64,000 nucleotides of DNA from Fretibacterium sp. OH1220_COT-178 (lineage in GTDB: Bacteria > Synergistota > Synergistia > Synergistales > Aminobacteriaceae), in assembly GCF_003860125.1 (NCBI RefSeq), contig NZ_RQYL01000015.1, positions 1 to 64,000 on the forward strand, given 5' to 3'. A program made the position numbers and the translations under genes. The notes under the pieces are model-generated. The model did not search any database. It was not told the DNA's origin and worked only from the letters and a program-made list of their open reading frames with translations. Positions 43,686 to 51,735 of this stretch are shown here, piece by piece. The number at the start of each line of letters is the position of its first letter. Position 1 is the first letter of the stretch.

Positions 43686-43851
43686 CGTGTTCACCTCCTG
43701 ATGTCCTTCTCCGATGAATGCTATAATACCCTAAAATAAGGCGTTCAGGATCACGGGATAAACTACCGGGAGCCAAGCAAGCATAAATACTTCAACTATT
43801 ACGACAGAGCGAGGGGAAAGCCCGTGACTTTATTCGCGGGATGAAAGTCGC

Positions 43852-43873
43852 AACGCCGCCAACGAGCGGCGTT
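43852..43873 (+). terminator. Hairpin with T-rich tail in the IS left end
   Basis: AACGCCGC pairs with GCGGCGTT around a 6-base loop, followed by CGCCTTTGTTTTTG. Such a structure in IS200-type left ends blocks transcription entering tnpA from outside. Confidence 0.65.
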
Positions 43874-43926
43874 CGCCTTTGTTTTTGATTTTTGTCAATT
43901 ATCTACGCTCATGTTAAACTTCTTTT

Positions 43927-44322
43927 ATGTCATCACAACGATGGACGCAATCTAAAACGTGTGTTTTTAATATTGGCTACCACCTCATCTGGTGTCCTAA
44001 ATACAGGCGCAGGGTGTTGGTAGGTGACGTGGAAAGCAGACTGAAGGGGCTTCTGTATGAGAAGGCCGAAGAAATCGGCGTATCTATTGAAAGATTGGAG
44101 ATCATGCCGGATCATGTTCATCTTTTCATCAAAACAAAACCTGTAAACGCACCACACTATGTAGTTCAGCAGTTTAAGGGCTACACTTCGCGTTTTTTGC
44201 GTTCAGAATTTCCCCATCTCTTGAAGATGCCTTCCCTTTGGACGCGTTCGTACTATTAATCCGTAGGTCATATCTCTGAAAAAACAGTGCTTAAATACAT
44301 TGAGGAGCAAAAGAATAAGTGA
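43927..44322 (+). pseudogene. tnpA: TnpA Y1 transposase, interrupted by a nonsense codon
   Basis: The protein starts MSSQRWTQSKTCVFNIGYHL and carries the HUH motif (DHVHLFI), but TAA at 44257-44259 stops it after LWTRSYY. In the same frame the family sequence continues SVGHISEKTVLKYIEEQKNK to TGA at 44320-44322. The lost part contains the catalytic tyrosine (KYIEEQ). Without readthrough the enzyme cannot cut DNA, so the copy should be immobile unless helped in trans. Confidence 0.85.
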
Positions 44323-45458
44323 GAACCTACGTTTTTAAGCTCTATCAGTCAAAGAAGCACAGACGGCTGCACCGAACGATCGACGTTGCCGGGTGCATCT
44401 GGAATCACCTCATTGCCCTGCACCGCAGGTATTATCACCGTTATCAGAAGAGCTTAAACATCACGCGCATCCAACTTCACATCACAAAACTCAAGAAAAC
44501 GAAGCGCTTTGCGTTCTGGAGCACATTGGGCTCTCAGGCTATTCAGGATATTGCCCAGAGGATTGACCGAGCCTACAGATCATTTTTTCGTAACCTGAAA
44601 CACGGACTTAAGACTGCGCCGCCGAACTTCAGGGCTGTAAAAAAGTATCGCTCCTTCACGTTGAAACAAGCGGGATGGAAACTGCTCCCGAAGAACCGCG
44701 TTGTCATCATGGGCAAGGAGTACAAATACTTCAAATCCCGAGAGGTTGCAGGGAAAGTTAAGACTGTCACGGTGAAACGCGACTCTGTCGGCGACCTGTG
44801 GCTCTTTTTTGTCGTAGAGGAAGGGGAAGTCCCAATAGAGGTCAGATCGGGTGAAATCGTCGGCCTCGACTTCGGGCTCAAGACCTTCCTCACAACGTCG
44901 AAAGGGGAATATATCCAAAGCCATTTGTTCTTCAAGCGCAACGCGAAGCTCCTGAAGGACCTGTCCCGAAAGCTCAGCAGGAAAAAGCCTGGGAGCAACA
45001 ATCGCAGTAAGGCTCGCCTTGCATTGGCTCGTGCACATCGCAGAACGGCAAACCAGCGCAGGGACTTTCACTTCAAGACGGCGCTGGCACTGGCGCGAGA
45101 ATATGTCCCTGTCGTCGTCGAAGACTTAAACTTGAAGGCAATGCAGCGACTTTGGGGGCGGAAAATATCCGATCTCGGACATGCCGCCTTTCTGAATATC
45201 CTGAGCTGGGAATGCTTTAAGAACGGTTCCCGACTTCTGAAGATCGACAGATTCTATCCATCAAGCAAAACCTGCTCAAAATGCGGATATGCGCTTGCGG
45301 AGCTGCCTTTGTCCATGCGAAGCTGGCAATGTCCGATATGCAGTGCTGTCCATGATCGCGACATAAACGCCGCGAAAAATATCCAGAGAGTGGGGGCATC
45401 CACTCTTAAGAGAGAAGACGTAAGACCGGCTTCGGCCGGCTGTCTTTGTCGATCTTAG
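44319..45458 (+). CDS. tnpB: TnpB RNA-guided nuclease, apparently intact
   Basis: A 379-residue TnpB. The RuvC residues are in place: D184 in VGLDFGLKTF, E268 in VVEDLNLKAM and the final Asp in HDRDINAAKNI (346-348). The zinc finger has C319-x2-C322 and C338-x2-C341. GTG at 44319 overlaps the old tnpA stop (GTGA). TnpB uses a guide RNA transcribed from its own 3' end through the right end of the element; the guide here would begin in flanking DNA after about 45491. The target-adjacent motif would be TTAC by analogy. Confidence 0.9.
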   Translation: MRTYVFKLYQSKKHRRLHRTIDVAGCIWNHLIALHRRYYHRYQKSLNITRIQLHITKLKKTKRFAFWSTLGSQAIQDIAQRIDRAYRSFFRNLKHGLKTAPPNFRAVKKYRSFTLKQAGWKLLPKNRVVIMGKEYKYFKSREVAGKVKTVTVKRDSVGDLWLFFVVEEGEVPIEVRSGEIVGLDFGLKTFLTTSKGEYIQSHLFFKRNAKLLKDLSRKLSRKKPGSNNRSKARLALARAHRRTANQRRDFHFKTALALAREYVPVVVEDLNLKAMQRLWGRKISDLGHAAFLNILSWECFKNGSRLLKIDRFYPSSKTCSKCGYALAELPLSMRSWQCPICSAVHDRDINAAKNIQRVGASTLKREDVRPASAGCLCRS

Positions 45459-45565
45459 AATCCCACGAATTTATTCGTGGGAGTATGTCAATTTGCGATT
45501 TGGCCACGGACACTCGTTGTCGCCTCCTTCATATTTCGTATGCAAAAATCCGTAAGAGCTCTCAC

Positions 45566-45594
45566 TTGCCAAAGCCTTAGGAGTCCTGTAGCAT
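45566..45594 (+). promoter_or_regulatory. Possible promoter of the Sec-thioredoxin / ccdA operon
   Basis: TTGCCA, 17-base spacer, TAGCAT, 65 bases before the start and just outside the insertion sequence. Confidence 0.4.
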
Positions 45595-45659
45595 TGCCTC
45601 GTCGCGCTATTTCGGAGTTGCGATTCTTGTTATCGGTTATGGAAAGGATGTGTTCTGAA

Positions 45660-46010
45660 ATGAAGATGGTTTTGTTGTCCGTCGCCCTTCTGGCCGTCAT
45701 GCTTGCGCCGGCGCACGCCGAGTCCAAGAAGCTGCCGACCCTGAGGTCCCTGTCGACCCCCACCTGACCCGCCTGTGTGCAGATGTCCAAGGTCTTGGAC
45801 GAGATCAACGAAAAGTACGCGGGCAAGCTGGTGGCCGAGAAGGTGGATGTCAATCAGCATCCCGAAGTGGCCCGGGAGCACAACGTGCGCTACGTCCCCA
45901 CCCTTCTCTTCATCGACGCCGAGGGTAAGGTCCTCAGGCAGGAGGTCGGCTACCGCAGCCTGGATCAGGTGCTGAGCATCTTCAAAGAGGCGGGTGTCAC
46001 CATCGAATAA
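45660..46010 (+). CDS. Exported thioredoxin-like selenoprotein with a UPAC active site
   Basis: A 116-residue protein read through UGA at 45765-45767. ATG at 45660 follows GGAAAGGA and encodes a signal peptide (VLLSVALLAVMLAPAHA). The active site is TPT-U36-P-A-C39-VQM, where thioredoxins have CxxC; the cis-proline motif follows in the same frame (VRYVPTLLFID), with the thioredoxin end EVGYRSLDQVLSIFKEAG. The coding sense is continuous across UGA. A perfect 6-bp hairpin with loop GGUC (45785-45800) lies 17 bases after the UGA, fitting a bacterial SECIS. The stop overlaps the ccdA start, so the two probably form a periplasmic electron relay. A nonsense mutation is the alternative but would not explain the SECIS fold or the position at the first active-site Cys. 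Confidence 0.85.
45785..45800 (+). promoter_or_regulatory. Putative bSECIS of the thioredoxin selenoprotein
   Basis: GTCCAA-GGTC-TTGGAC: six perfect base pairs and a GGUC loop; the loop begins 23 bases after the UGA. The loop resembles the GGUC of the Escherichia coli fdhF element. Confidence 0.7.
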
Positions 46011-46717
46011 TGCTTGACGCCATCTTCTCCGCGATGTACTCGAGCGGCCCCCTCCAGTGGGCGGGCGCCTTCCTGTGGGGGGTGGCGAGCGTCATCCTGA
46101 GCCCCTGCGGCATCGCCGCCATCCCTCTGGTCGTCGGCTACATCGAGAACACGGACAACCCCAGCCGCTGGGAGGCCTTCAAGATCTCGTGCGCCTTCTG
46201 CAGCGGAATCGTGCTGAATCTGATGCTGGTGGGATTCGTCACCTCGAGCTTCGGCCTTCTTCTGGGCGGCAACGAGCGTTTTCTGACCCTCTTCGTTGCC
46301 GTCGTCTTCATCCTGATGGGGCTCCACCTGACGGGACTGGTGCACTTCAAGTTCTTCTCGTTCGGGGGAGGCGGCTCCACCGAGCGCCGCGGACTGTGGG
46401 GCGCCCTGATCCTGGGCGTCGTCTCGGGGCTCGCCATCGGGCCGTGCAGCATCGCCTACATCACCCCGGTACTGTCGCTGGCCGCGGCTCAGGCCTCGCG
46501 GGGCCTCGCCTTCTCCTTCGGCCTGATCGCCGCCTACGCGCTGGGTTACAGCGCGGTGCTCGTGGCGGCCGGAACCTTCGCCCAGCTCGCGTCCGGATGG
46601 CTCCAGAGCGAACGGGGGCAGACCACCCTGCGCGTCCTGAACTTCGTCTGCGGCGTGGTGCTGATCGGGGTAGGGATCTACCTGGGACACAGCGTACTTT
46701 ACGTCTACTTCGCCTGA
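46010..46717 (+). CDS. ccdA: CcdA-family thiol-reducing membrane protein
   Basis: A 235-residue protein with six membrane segments that carries electrons from cytoplasmic thioredoxin to the periplasm. The two reactive cysteines are in SPCGIAAIPLVVGYIE (segment 1) and GPCSIAYITPVLSLA (segment 4). It starts inside the stop codon of the selenoprotein (TAATG). The partner in most bacteria is a cysteine thioredoxin such as ResA or CcmG. Confidence 0.92.
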   Translation: MLDAIFSAMYSSGPLQWAGAFLWGVASVILSPCGIAAIPLVVGYIENTDNPSRWEAFKISCAFCSGIVLNLMLVGFVTSSFGLLLGGNERFLTLFVAVVFILMGLHLTGLVHFKFFSFGGGGSTERRGLWGALILGVVSGLAIGPCSIAYITPVLSLAAAQASRGLAFSFGLIAAYALGYSAVLVAAGTFAQLASGWLQSERGQTTLRVLNFVCGVVLIGVGIYLGHSVLYVYFA

Positions 46718-46742
46718 TTCTCGCCATAAAAGCGAAAAGCGA

Positions 46743-46785
46743 AAGAAGAGGCGTCCCTTCACTTCTCGAAGGCGCGCCTCTTCTT
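46743..46785 (+). terminator. Probable terminator after ccdA
   Basis: Eleven-base arms (AAGAAGAGGCG with CGCCTCTTCTT) with a 21-base loop, 25 bases after the stop; no long T-tract. Confidence 0.55.
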
Positions 46786-46886
46786 CACGTCCCATGGAGA
46801 CGCGTCCGCGTTCCGGCCTCCGCAAGGCCCCGTTGAGTAGAATTCGTGAATCTCGACAGATTTCTTTGTTTTTGACCGGCTTCCTA

Positions 46887-46892
46887 TATAAT
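46887..46892 (+). promoter_or_regulatory. -10 element of dxs
   Basis: TATAAT, 60 bases before the chosen start; the -35 is poor (TTTGTT at 16 bases). Confidence 0.4.
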
Positions 46893-46952
46893 GGGCACAT
46901 GTCGCCGTTCCCTTCACGGCGGCAAAAACCGATTTTGGAGACGGGCACAGAC

Positions 46953-48815
46953 ATGACTTTTCTGGATGCGAACTTTCGGCACGCGGATCTTTTGAAAATG
47001 GAGCCGGGGGACCTTCCGGCCCTGGCCGGGGAGGTTCGCGAACGCGTCATAAGGACCGTGAGGGAAAACGGCGGGCACCTGGGGTCCTCCCTCGGGGCCG
47101 TGGAGCTGACCATCGCGCTGCTGCGCCGTTTCGACCCCGTCCGCGACCGTATCGTCTTCGACGTGGGACACCAGGTCTACCCCTACAAGCTCCTCACCGA
47201 CCGGGCGGGCCGTTTCGATTCGCTCCGGCTGAAGGACGGGATCTGCGGTTTTCCCCGACGCTCGGAGAGCCCCTGCGACCACTTCAACACGGGGCACAGC
47301 AGCACGTCCATATCCGCGGCGCTGGGCTACGCCAAGGCGCGCGACCTGCTGGGCCAGGACCACCACGTCGTGGCCTTCACCGGGGACGCCGCGCTGATCA
47401 ACGGTCTGGCCTTCGAGGCGCTGAACCACATCAAGGAGACCCGGACGCGCCTCATCATCGTGCTGAACGACAACAAACACTCCATCAGTCCCCGCGTAGG
47501 CGGGTTCGCCACCATGCTGGCGCGCCTCTCGGCCAGCACCTCCTACAACAAGGTCAAATCGGCCATCAAGGAATGCTGCCGTGCCCTGCCCGCCGGCGGC
47601 GCCCTTCAGCGGAGCCTCGAGGGCATCCACGCCCAGATCAAGGCGCTGGTGAAGCCCAGCAACATATTCGACGACCTGGACATCAACTACTGGGGGCCCT
47701 TCGACGGCCACGACATACCGGCCTGCGAGATGATCTTCGAGCTGGCCAAGGGCTACGACCGCCCCGTCCTTCTGCATTTCAACACGGTCAAGGGCAAGGG
47801 CATGCCCGAGGCCGAGGAGAACCCCACGAAGTACCACCAGATGCCGCCGCGCGCCGAGGCCGAACAGCCCAAGGCAAGGACCTGGAGCGAGGCCGCCTCC
47901 GCCGTGACGGAGCAGCTGGCTGGGGCCGACCCCCGCATCGTCTGCCTCACCGCCGCGATGGCGACGGGGGTGAAGCTGGAGTCCTTCCGAACCCAGTTCC
48001 CCGAGCGATTCTTCGACGTCGGGATCGCCGAGAGCCACATGCTGACCCTGGCGGCAGGCATGGCCGCAGGCGGGATGAGGCCCTGGGTCTTCATCTACTC
48101 CACCTTCCTTCAGCGTGCCATGGACCAGCTGACCCACGACATCGCCCTCCAGAACCTTCCGGTGGTGCTGATGGTCGACCGTGCCGGCCTGGTCGGCTCG
48201 GACGGCGACACGCATCAGGGGCTGCTGGACGTCTCCTGGTCCCGCGCCATCCCGAACCTGGAGGTCTACGCCCCCGCCGACGAGGCCTCGCTGCGCCAGA
48301 TGATGAGCCATGCCGCGGGGCGGAACGGCCCGACCCTCATCCGCTACCCGCGGGGGGGGCTGCCCATCCGGAACGACCTCTGCGCCGGACACGAATCGCT
48401 GGGGACGGTCCAGATCCGCAACGGTACGGAGTGGGCCCTGTTGGGCCACGGCGTCACCGTCCACATCCTGCTGGAGGTCCGGGAACGGGCCGCGGCCGCG
48501 GGGCTTCCCGCCCCCGCGGTGGTCGACATCCGTCGGCTCAAGCCCCTGGATACGGAGGCGATGGACGAGATTCTGGGGCGCTTCCCCCTGATCGCCGTCG
48601 CCGAGGAGGCCTACCTCCATGGAGGAGTCGGCGAGGCCGTCGCCGCAAGGATCGCCGAGACCGGAACCCCCACGATGCTGCGTCGTTTCGGGGTGCCCGA
48701 CGTCTGCGTCCCGCACGCGACCATCCCCGAACAGCGGGAGCTCTACGGCCTGACCGCCGAGAACATCCTGGCGGCCTGCAGGCCCCGGCTCTCCGTTCAG
48801 GCCCACACGGCCTGA
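46953..48815 (+). CDS. dxs: 1-deoxy-D-xylulose-5-phosphate synthase
   Basis: A 620-residue thiamine-diphosphate enzyme that joins pyruvate and glyceraldehyde 3-phosphate, the first step of the MEP isoprenoid pathway. It has VGHQVYPYKLLTDR, FNTGHSSTSISAALGYAKA and the transketolase-type glutamate in VGIAESHMLTLAAGM. The ThDP motif normally GDG is GDA here (residues 144-146), with LNDNKHSISPRVGG after it. ATG at 46953 follows TTTTGGAG; an ATG at 46899 would lie at the expected transcription start. tlyA follows seven bases after the stop, as often seen in Gram-positive and anaerobe genomes. Confidence 0.9.
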   Translation: MTFLDANFRHADLLKMEPGDLPALAGEVRERVIRTVRENGGHLGSSLGAVELTIALLRRFDPVRDRIVFDVGHQVYPYKLLTDRAGRFDSLRLKDGICGFPRRSESPCDHFNTGHSSTSISAALGYAKARDLLGQDHHVVAFTGDAALINGLAFEALNHIKETRTRLIIVLNDNKHSISPRVGGFATMLARLSASTSYNKVKSAIKECCRALPAGGALQRSLEGIHAQIKALVKPSNIFDDLDINYWGPFDGHDIPACEMIFELAKGYDRPVLLHFNTVKGKGMPEAEENPTKYHQMPPRAEAEQPKARTWSEAASAVTEQLAGADPRIVCLTAAMATGVKLESFRTQFPERFFDVGIAESHMLTLAAGMAAGGMRPWVFIYSTFLQRAMDQLTHDIALQNLPVVLMVDRAGLVGSDGDTHQGLLDVSWSRAIPNLEVYAPADEASLRQMMSHAAGRNGPTLIRYPRGGLPIRNDLCAGHESLGTVQIRNGTEWALLGHGVTVHILLEVRERAAAAGLPAPAVVDIRRLKPLDTEAMDEILGRFPLIAVAEEAYLHGGVGEAVAARIAETGTPTMLRRFGVPDVCVPHATIPEQRELYGLTAENILAACRPRLSVQAHTA

Positions 48816-48822
48816 CACGAGA

Positions 48823-49677
48823 ATGCGAGCGAAGGAGCGCCTGGACAGGCTGCTCGTCGACCGCGGGCTCGTGGAGACGCGGACGAGGGCTCAGGCCCTG
48901 ATCATGGCGGGCAAGGTGCGCGTCGACGGAGGGACCGTAACCAAGGCCGGGACCCTCCTGTCCCCCGACTGCCGCCTGGAGGTCGCGGATGTGCCGCGCT
49001 GGGCAAGCCGGGGCGCCCACAAGCTCCTGAAGGCCTTCGAGGTCTTTCCGCTGAAGGCGGAGGGGCGTGTCTGCGTCGACATCGGCGCCTCGACCGGGGG
49101 GTTCACGGACGTGCTGCTGGACCGGGGGGCACGCAGGGTTTATGCCGTAGACGTCGGCTACGGCCAGCTGCACTGGAGGCTGGCCTCGGATCCGCGAGTC
49201 GTCGTCAGGGACCGCACCAACGCACGAAACCTGGCTCCCGACGACTTCGGCGACCCGATCGACCTCGTCGTCTGCGACGCCTCGTTCATCTCGCTCACCC
49301 TCATCCTGCCGGCGGCCGACGCCATCCTGTCCGATGACGGCTCCGCCCTGTTTCTCGTCAAACCTCAGTTCGAGGCGGGACGCGAGCGGTTGGGGCGGGG
49401 CGGCGTGGTTCGGGACCCCGCGGTGCACGCCGCCATCCTGAGGGAGACGACGGACTTCGTCGCCCGGAACACGCGCCTTTGCCCCTCCGGCCTGACGTGG
49501 TCGCCGATCCTCGGGCCCGAGGGGAACATGGAGTTCCTCTGCTGGCTCACCCGAGGCGCGGAGGCTCCCCCCATCGACATCGAAACGCTCGTCGAGGAGG
49601 CGCACTCGGCCCTCCACCCCCGCTCCGATCGGACGGAACGGGCACATTCCCCCTCCGGGGGCAGACTCGAAAAGTAG
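48823..49677 (+). CDS. tlyA: TlyA-family 2'-O-ribose rRNA methyltransferase
   Basis: A 284-residue protein: N-terminal S4 RNA-binding domain (ERLDRLLVDRGLVETRTRAQ), the linker motif SRGAHKLLKAFE, then an FtsJ-type methyltransferase (VCVDIGASTGGFTDVLLDRG as the AdoMet site). TlyA methylates ribosomal RNA. It is co-oriented with dxs seven bases upstream and larB nine bases downstream, so translation is probably coupled. Confidence 0.92.
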   Translation: MRAKERLDRLLVDRGLVETRTRAQALIMAGKVRVDGGTVTKAGTLLSPDCRLEVADVPRWASRGAHKLLKAFEVFPLKAEGRVCVDIGASTGGFTDVLLDRGARRVYAVDVGYGQLHWRLASDPRVVVRDRTNARNLAPDDFGDPIDLVVCDASFISLTLILPAADAILSDDGSALFLVKPQFEAGRERLGRGGVVRDPAVHAAILRETTDFVARNTRLCPSGLTWSPILGPEGNMEFLCWLTRGAEAPPIDIETLVEEAHSALHPRSDRTERAHSPSGGRLEK

Positions 49678-49685
49678 GGATTCAC

Positions 49686-50432
49686 GTGGATGAAGGTCAG
49701 AACACGAAAAAAACACATCTCGACGGCACCGATCCATTCAGGGGCGTCGGGGCCCGTCCTTTCAGCAGGCTCGGAAGCGAGGTGAAGCTGGACACCGACC
49801 GCCTGGCGCGCACCGGGTTCTCCGAGATCGTCTATTGTCCCGGCAAAAGCGACGACCAGCTGCGGGCCATCGCCCGGGCGTTCGGGGACGGCACGGAGAA
49901 CGTGCTGTTCTCGCGCATCTCTCCCGAGCAGCACGCGGTGGTCGCCGCCGAGCTTCCGGACGTGGTCCACCATGCGACGGCGCGCCTCTCCGGGCTCCGG
50001 CGCAGGGAGTCGGAGCACTACGAGGGCGTCGCCGTCGTCTCCGCGGGCAGCAGCGACGTGCCCGTGGCCGAGGAGGCCGCCCTGACCGCCGAGTACATGG
50101 GCTGTGCCCCGACGCGTCTTTACGACGTCGGGGTCGCGGGCCTGCATCGGCTGCTGGCCCACCTGGACGAGCTGCGCCGGGCGCGGGCGATCGTGGCCGT
50201 CGCGGGCATGGAGGGCGCGCTGCCGACCGTCGTCGCAGGACTGGTGAGCTGCCCGGTGGTCGCCGTCCCCACCAGCACGGGCTACGGGGTCAACCTGGGC
50301 GGAATCGCCCCCCTGCTGACCATGCTCAACTCCTGCGCCATGGGGGTGAGCGTCGTGAACATCGACAACGGACTGAGCGCCGGCTATCTGGCCGCCCGCA
50401 TCGTCCGCCAGATTCACGAGGCCCGGACATGA
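49686..50432 (+). CDS. larB: Nickel-pincer cofactor biosynthesis protein LarB
   Basis: A 248-residue carboxylase/hydrolase related to PurE. LarB acts on nicotinic acid adenine dinucleotide in the first step of making the nickel-pincer cofactor of lactate racemase. Blocks are EIVYCPGKSDDQLRAIARAF, GVAVVSAGSSDVPVAEEAAL and VAGMEGALPTVVAGLVSCPV, then the GYG-type PTSTGYGVNLGGIAPLLTM. GTG at 49686 is the only good start (AGGGA upstream). LarC and LarE are not in the window. Confidence 0.9.
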   Translation: MDEGQNTKKTHLDGTDPFRGVGARPFSRLGSEVKLDTDRLARTGFSEIVYCPGKSDDQLRAIARAFGDGTENVLFSRISPEQHAVVAAELPDVVHHATARLSGLRRRESEHYEGVAVVSAGSSDVPVAEEAALTAEYMGCAPTRLYDVGVAGLHRLLAHLDELRRARAIVAVAGMEGALPTVVAGLVSCPVVAVPTSTGYGVNLGGIAPLLTMLNSCAMGVSVVNIDNGLSAGYLAARIVRQIHEART

Positions 50433-51631
50433 TCACGCGCCCCCTGCTGGAGCAGATCTTCGAGGCGGCGAGCATCGCCCGGTGGAACGACCACCCGCAC
50501 CCGGCCGTCTTTACCGAGCTGGGCAAACAGGCCCACAAGATGGTGGCCGCCTGGGTTCTGGGCAAGGCCCAGGAGGACGCCGGGAGCGCCGTCGACTGGA
50601 ACGCTCTGATCGAGGGCGGAATCTTCGAGTTTCTCTACCGCGTCGTCGTCACGGACATCCGGCCTCCGGTCTTTCACAAGCTGATGCAGGACCGCGCCAC
50701 CCGGGAGCAGATGGGCGAATGGGTCTACAACAGACTGGAGCCCGACCTCACGGCCTTTTCCCCCGAGATGGCCCGCCGTTTCCGCGCCTATCACCGTTCG
50801 GACGCCGTGGGGCCGGAGCGGAGCATCCTGCGTGCGGCCCACTGCATCGCCACCCAATGGGAGTTCGATTTCATCCTCCACTGGAGCGCCAACATGTACG
50901 GCATCGACCGGACGCGGCGCGAGATCCAGGAGCAGGTCTCCCGCATCGACCTGCCGGTCGCCCGGGAGATGCTGACGGATCCGGCAAAGTCGAGGCTCTG
51001 GGGCTTCGTCTCCCTGGTGGGGCAGCTGACCTTCCAGCGGCGCTGGGCCCAGACCTCGCGCACGCCCCAAACCTCCGTCCTGGGACACCTTCTCTTCGTC
51101 GCGCTCGTCGCCTGGATGATCTCGCACGAGATCGAGGCCTGCCCCAGGAGAATCTACAACAATTTCTTCGGGGGGCTCTTCCACGACCTTCCGGAGGTGC
51201 TGACGCGGGACATCATCTCTCCCGTCAAGGCCTCCGTCGAGGGGCTCGACGACATGATCCACCGCTACGAAAAGGAGGCGATGGAGGAGCGCATCTTTCC
51301 CCTCCTTCCCGAACACTGGCACAGGGAACTGCGCTGGTATACGGAGGAGGAGTTCGCCAACAAGACCTGGCAGGAGGGGCAGATCGATCCCATCCAGCGC
51401 CACGAGGGGGACATTCCTCCGGAGCTGAACCGGGACCGCTACAACCCCATGGACGGCCGTCTCATCGAGGTCTGCGACAAGCTGGCCGCCTACATCGAGG
51501 CCTCCGTATCCATCAGCACGGGCATCCGCTCGCCCGCTCTCGAGGACGGCAAGCGGCGGCTTTACGAACGTTTCCGCCGCGCCCGCGTCGACGGCCTCCC
51601 TCTGGGGTATCTGTTCGAGTACTTCCGATAA
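50429..51631 (+). CDS. HD-domain phosphohydrolase
   Basis: A 400-residue protein of the HD superfamily, near the YfbR/HD_3 group of deoxynucleotide hydrolases. The metal-binding pattern is visible: LGHLLFVALVAWMISHE, then FFGGLFHDLPEVLTRDIISP (His-Asp pair), and a later Asp in IEVCDKLAAYIEAS. Its ATG overlaps the larB stop (ATGA). Substrate unknown. Confidence 0.82.
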   Translation: MITRPLLEQIFEAASIARWNDHPHPAVFTELGKQAHKMVAAWVLGKAQEDAGSAVDWNALIEGGIFEFLYRVVVTDIRPPVFHKLMQDRATREQMGEWVYNRLEPDLTAFSPEMARRFRAYHRSDAVGPERSILRAAHCIATQWEFDFILHWSANMYGIDRTRREIQEQVSRIDLPVAREMLTDPAKSRLWGFVSLVGQLTFQRRWAQTSRTPQTSVLGHLLFVALVAWMISHEIEACPRRIYNNFFGGLFHDLPEVLTRDIISPVKASVEGLDDMIHRYEKEAMEERIFPLLPEHWHRELRWYTEEEFANKTWQEGQIDPIQRHEGDIPPELNRDRYNPMDGRLIEVCDKLAAYIEASVSISTGIRSPALEDGKRRLYERFRRARVDGLPLGYLFEYFR

Positions 51632-51659
51632 GGGGAGCGGAGGAGGGGAAAAACCACCC

Positions 51660-51687
51660 TTGCTCTTACGCTCCGATTTTTTATACT
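51660..51687 (+). promoter_or_regulatory. Promoter of the 239-residue exported protein
   Basis: TTGCTC, a 16-base spacer, TATACT, about 49 bases before the TTG start. Confidence 0.6.
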
Positions 51688-51735
51688 GTTTCCGTGCTTT
51701 TTTAAAAATCTGACCCGCGAAAGGATGTCCTGCAA

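Larger units (their letters stand above)
43803..45491 (+). mobile_element. IS200/IS605-type insertion sequence
   Basis: The element carries tnpA and tnpB in the same direction, subterminal hairpins at both ends (43821-43840 and 45462-45481, related in sequence: CCCGTGA..TTCGCGGG and CCCACGAAT..ATTCGTGGG) and no inverted or direct terminal repeats. The left flank reads TTAC (43799-43802), a typical target for this family, and the right end reads TCAA. Boundaries are inferred from these signs. Confidence 0.8.

Noticed and set aside
45660-45767. Nonsense-mutated thioredoxin pseudogene
   Set aside because: Frame and residues stay thioredoxin-like on both sides, UGA replaces precisely the first active-site Cys, and a SECIS-like hairpin follows at the right distance.
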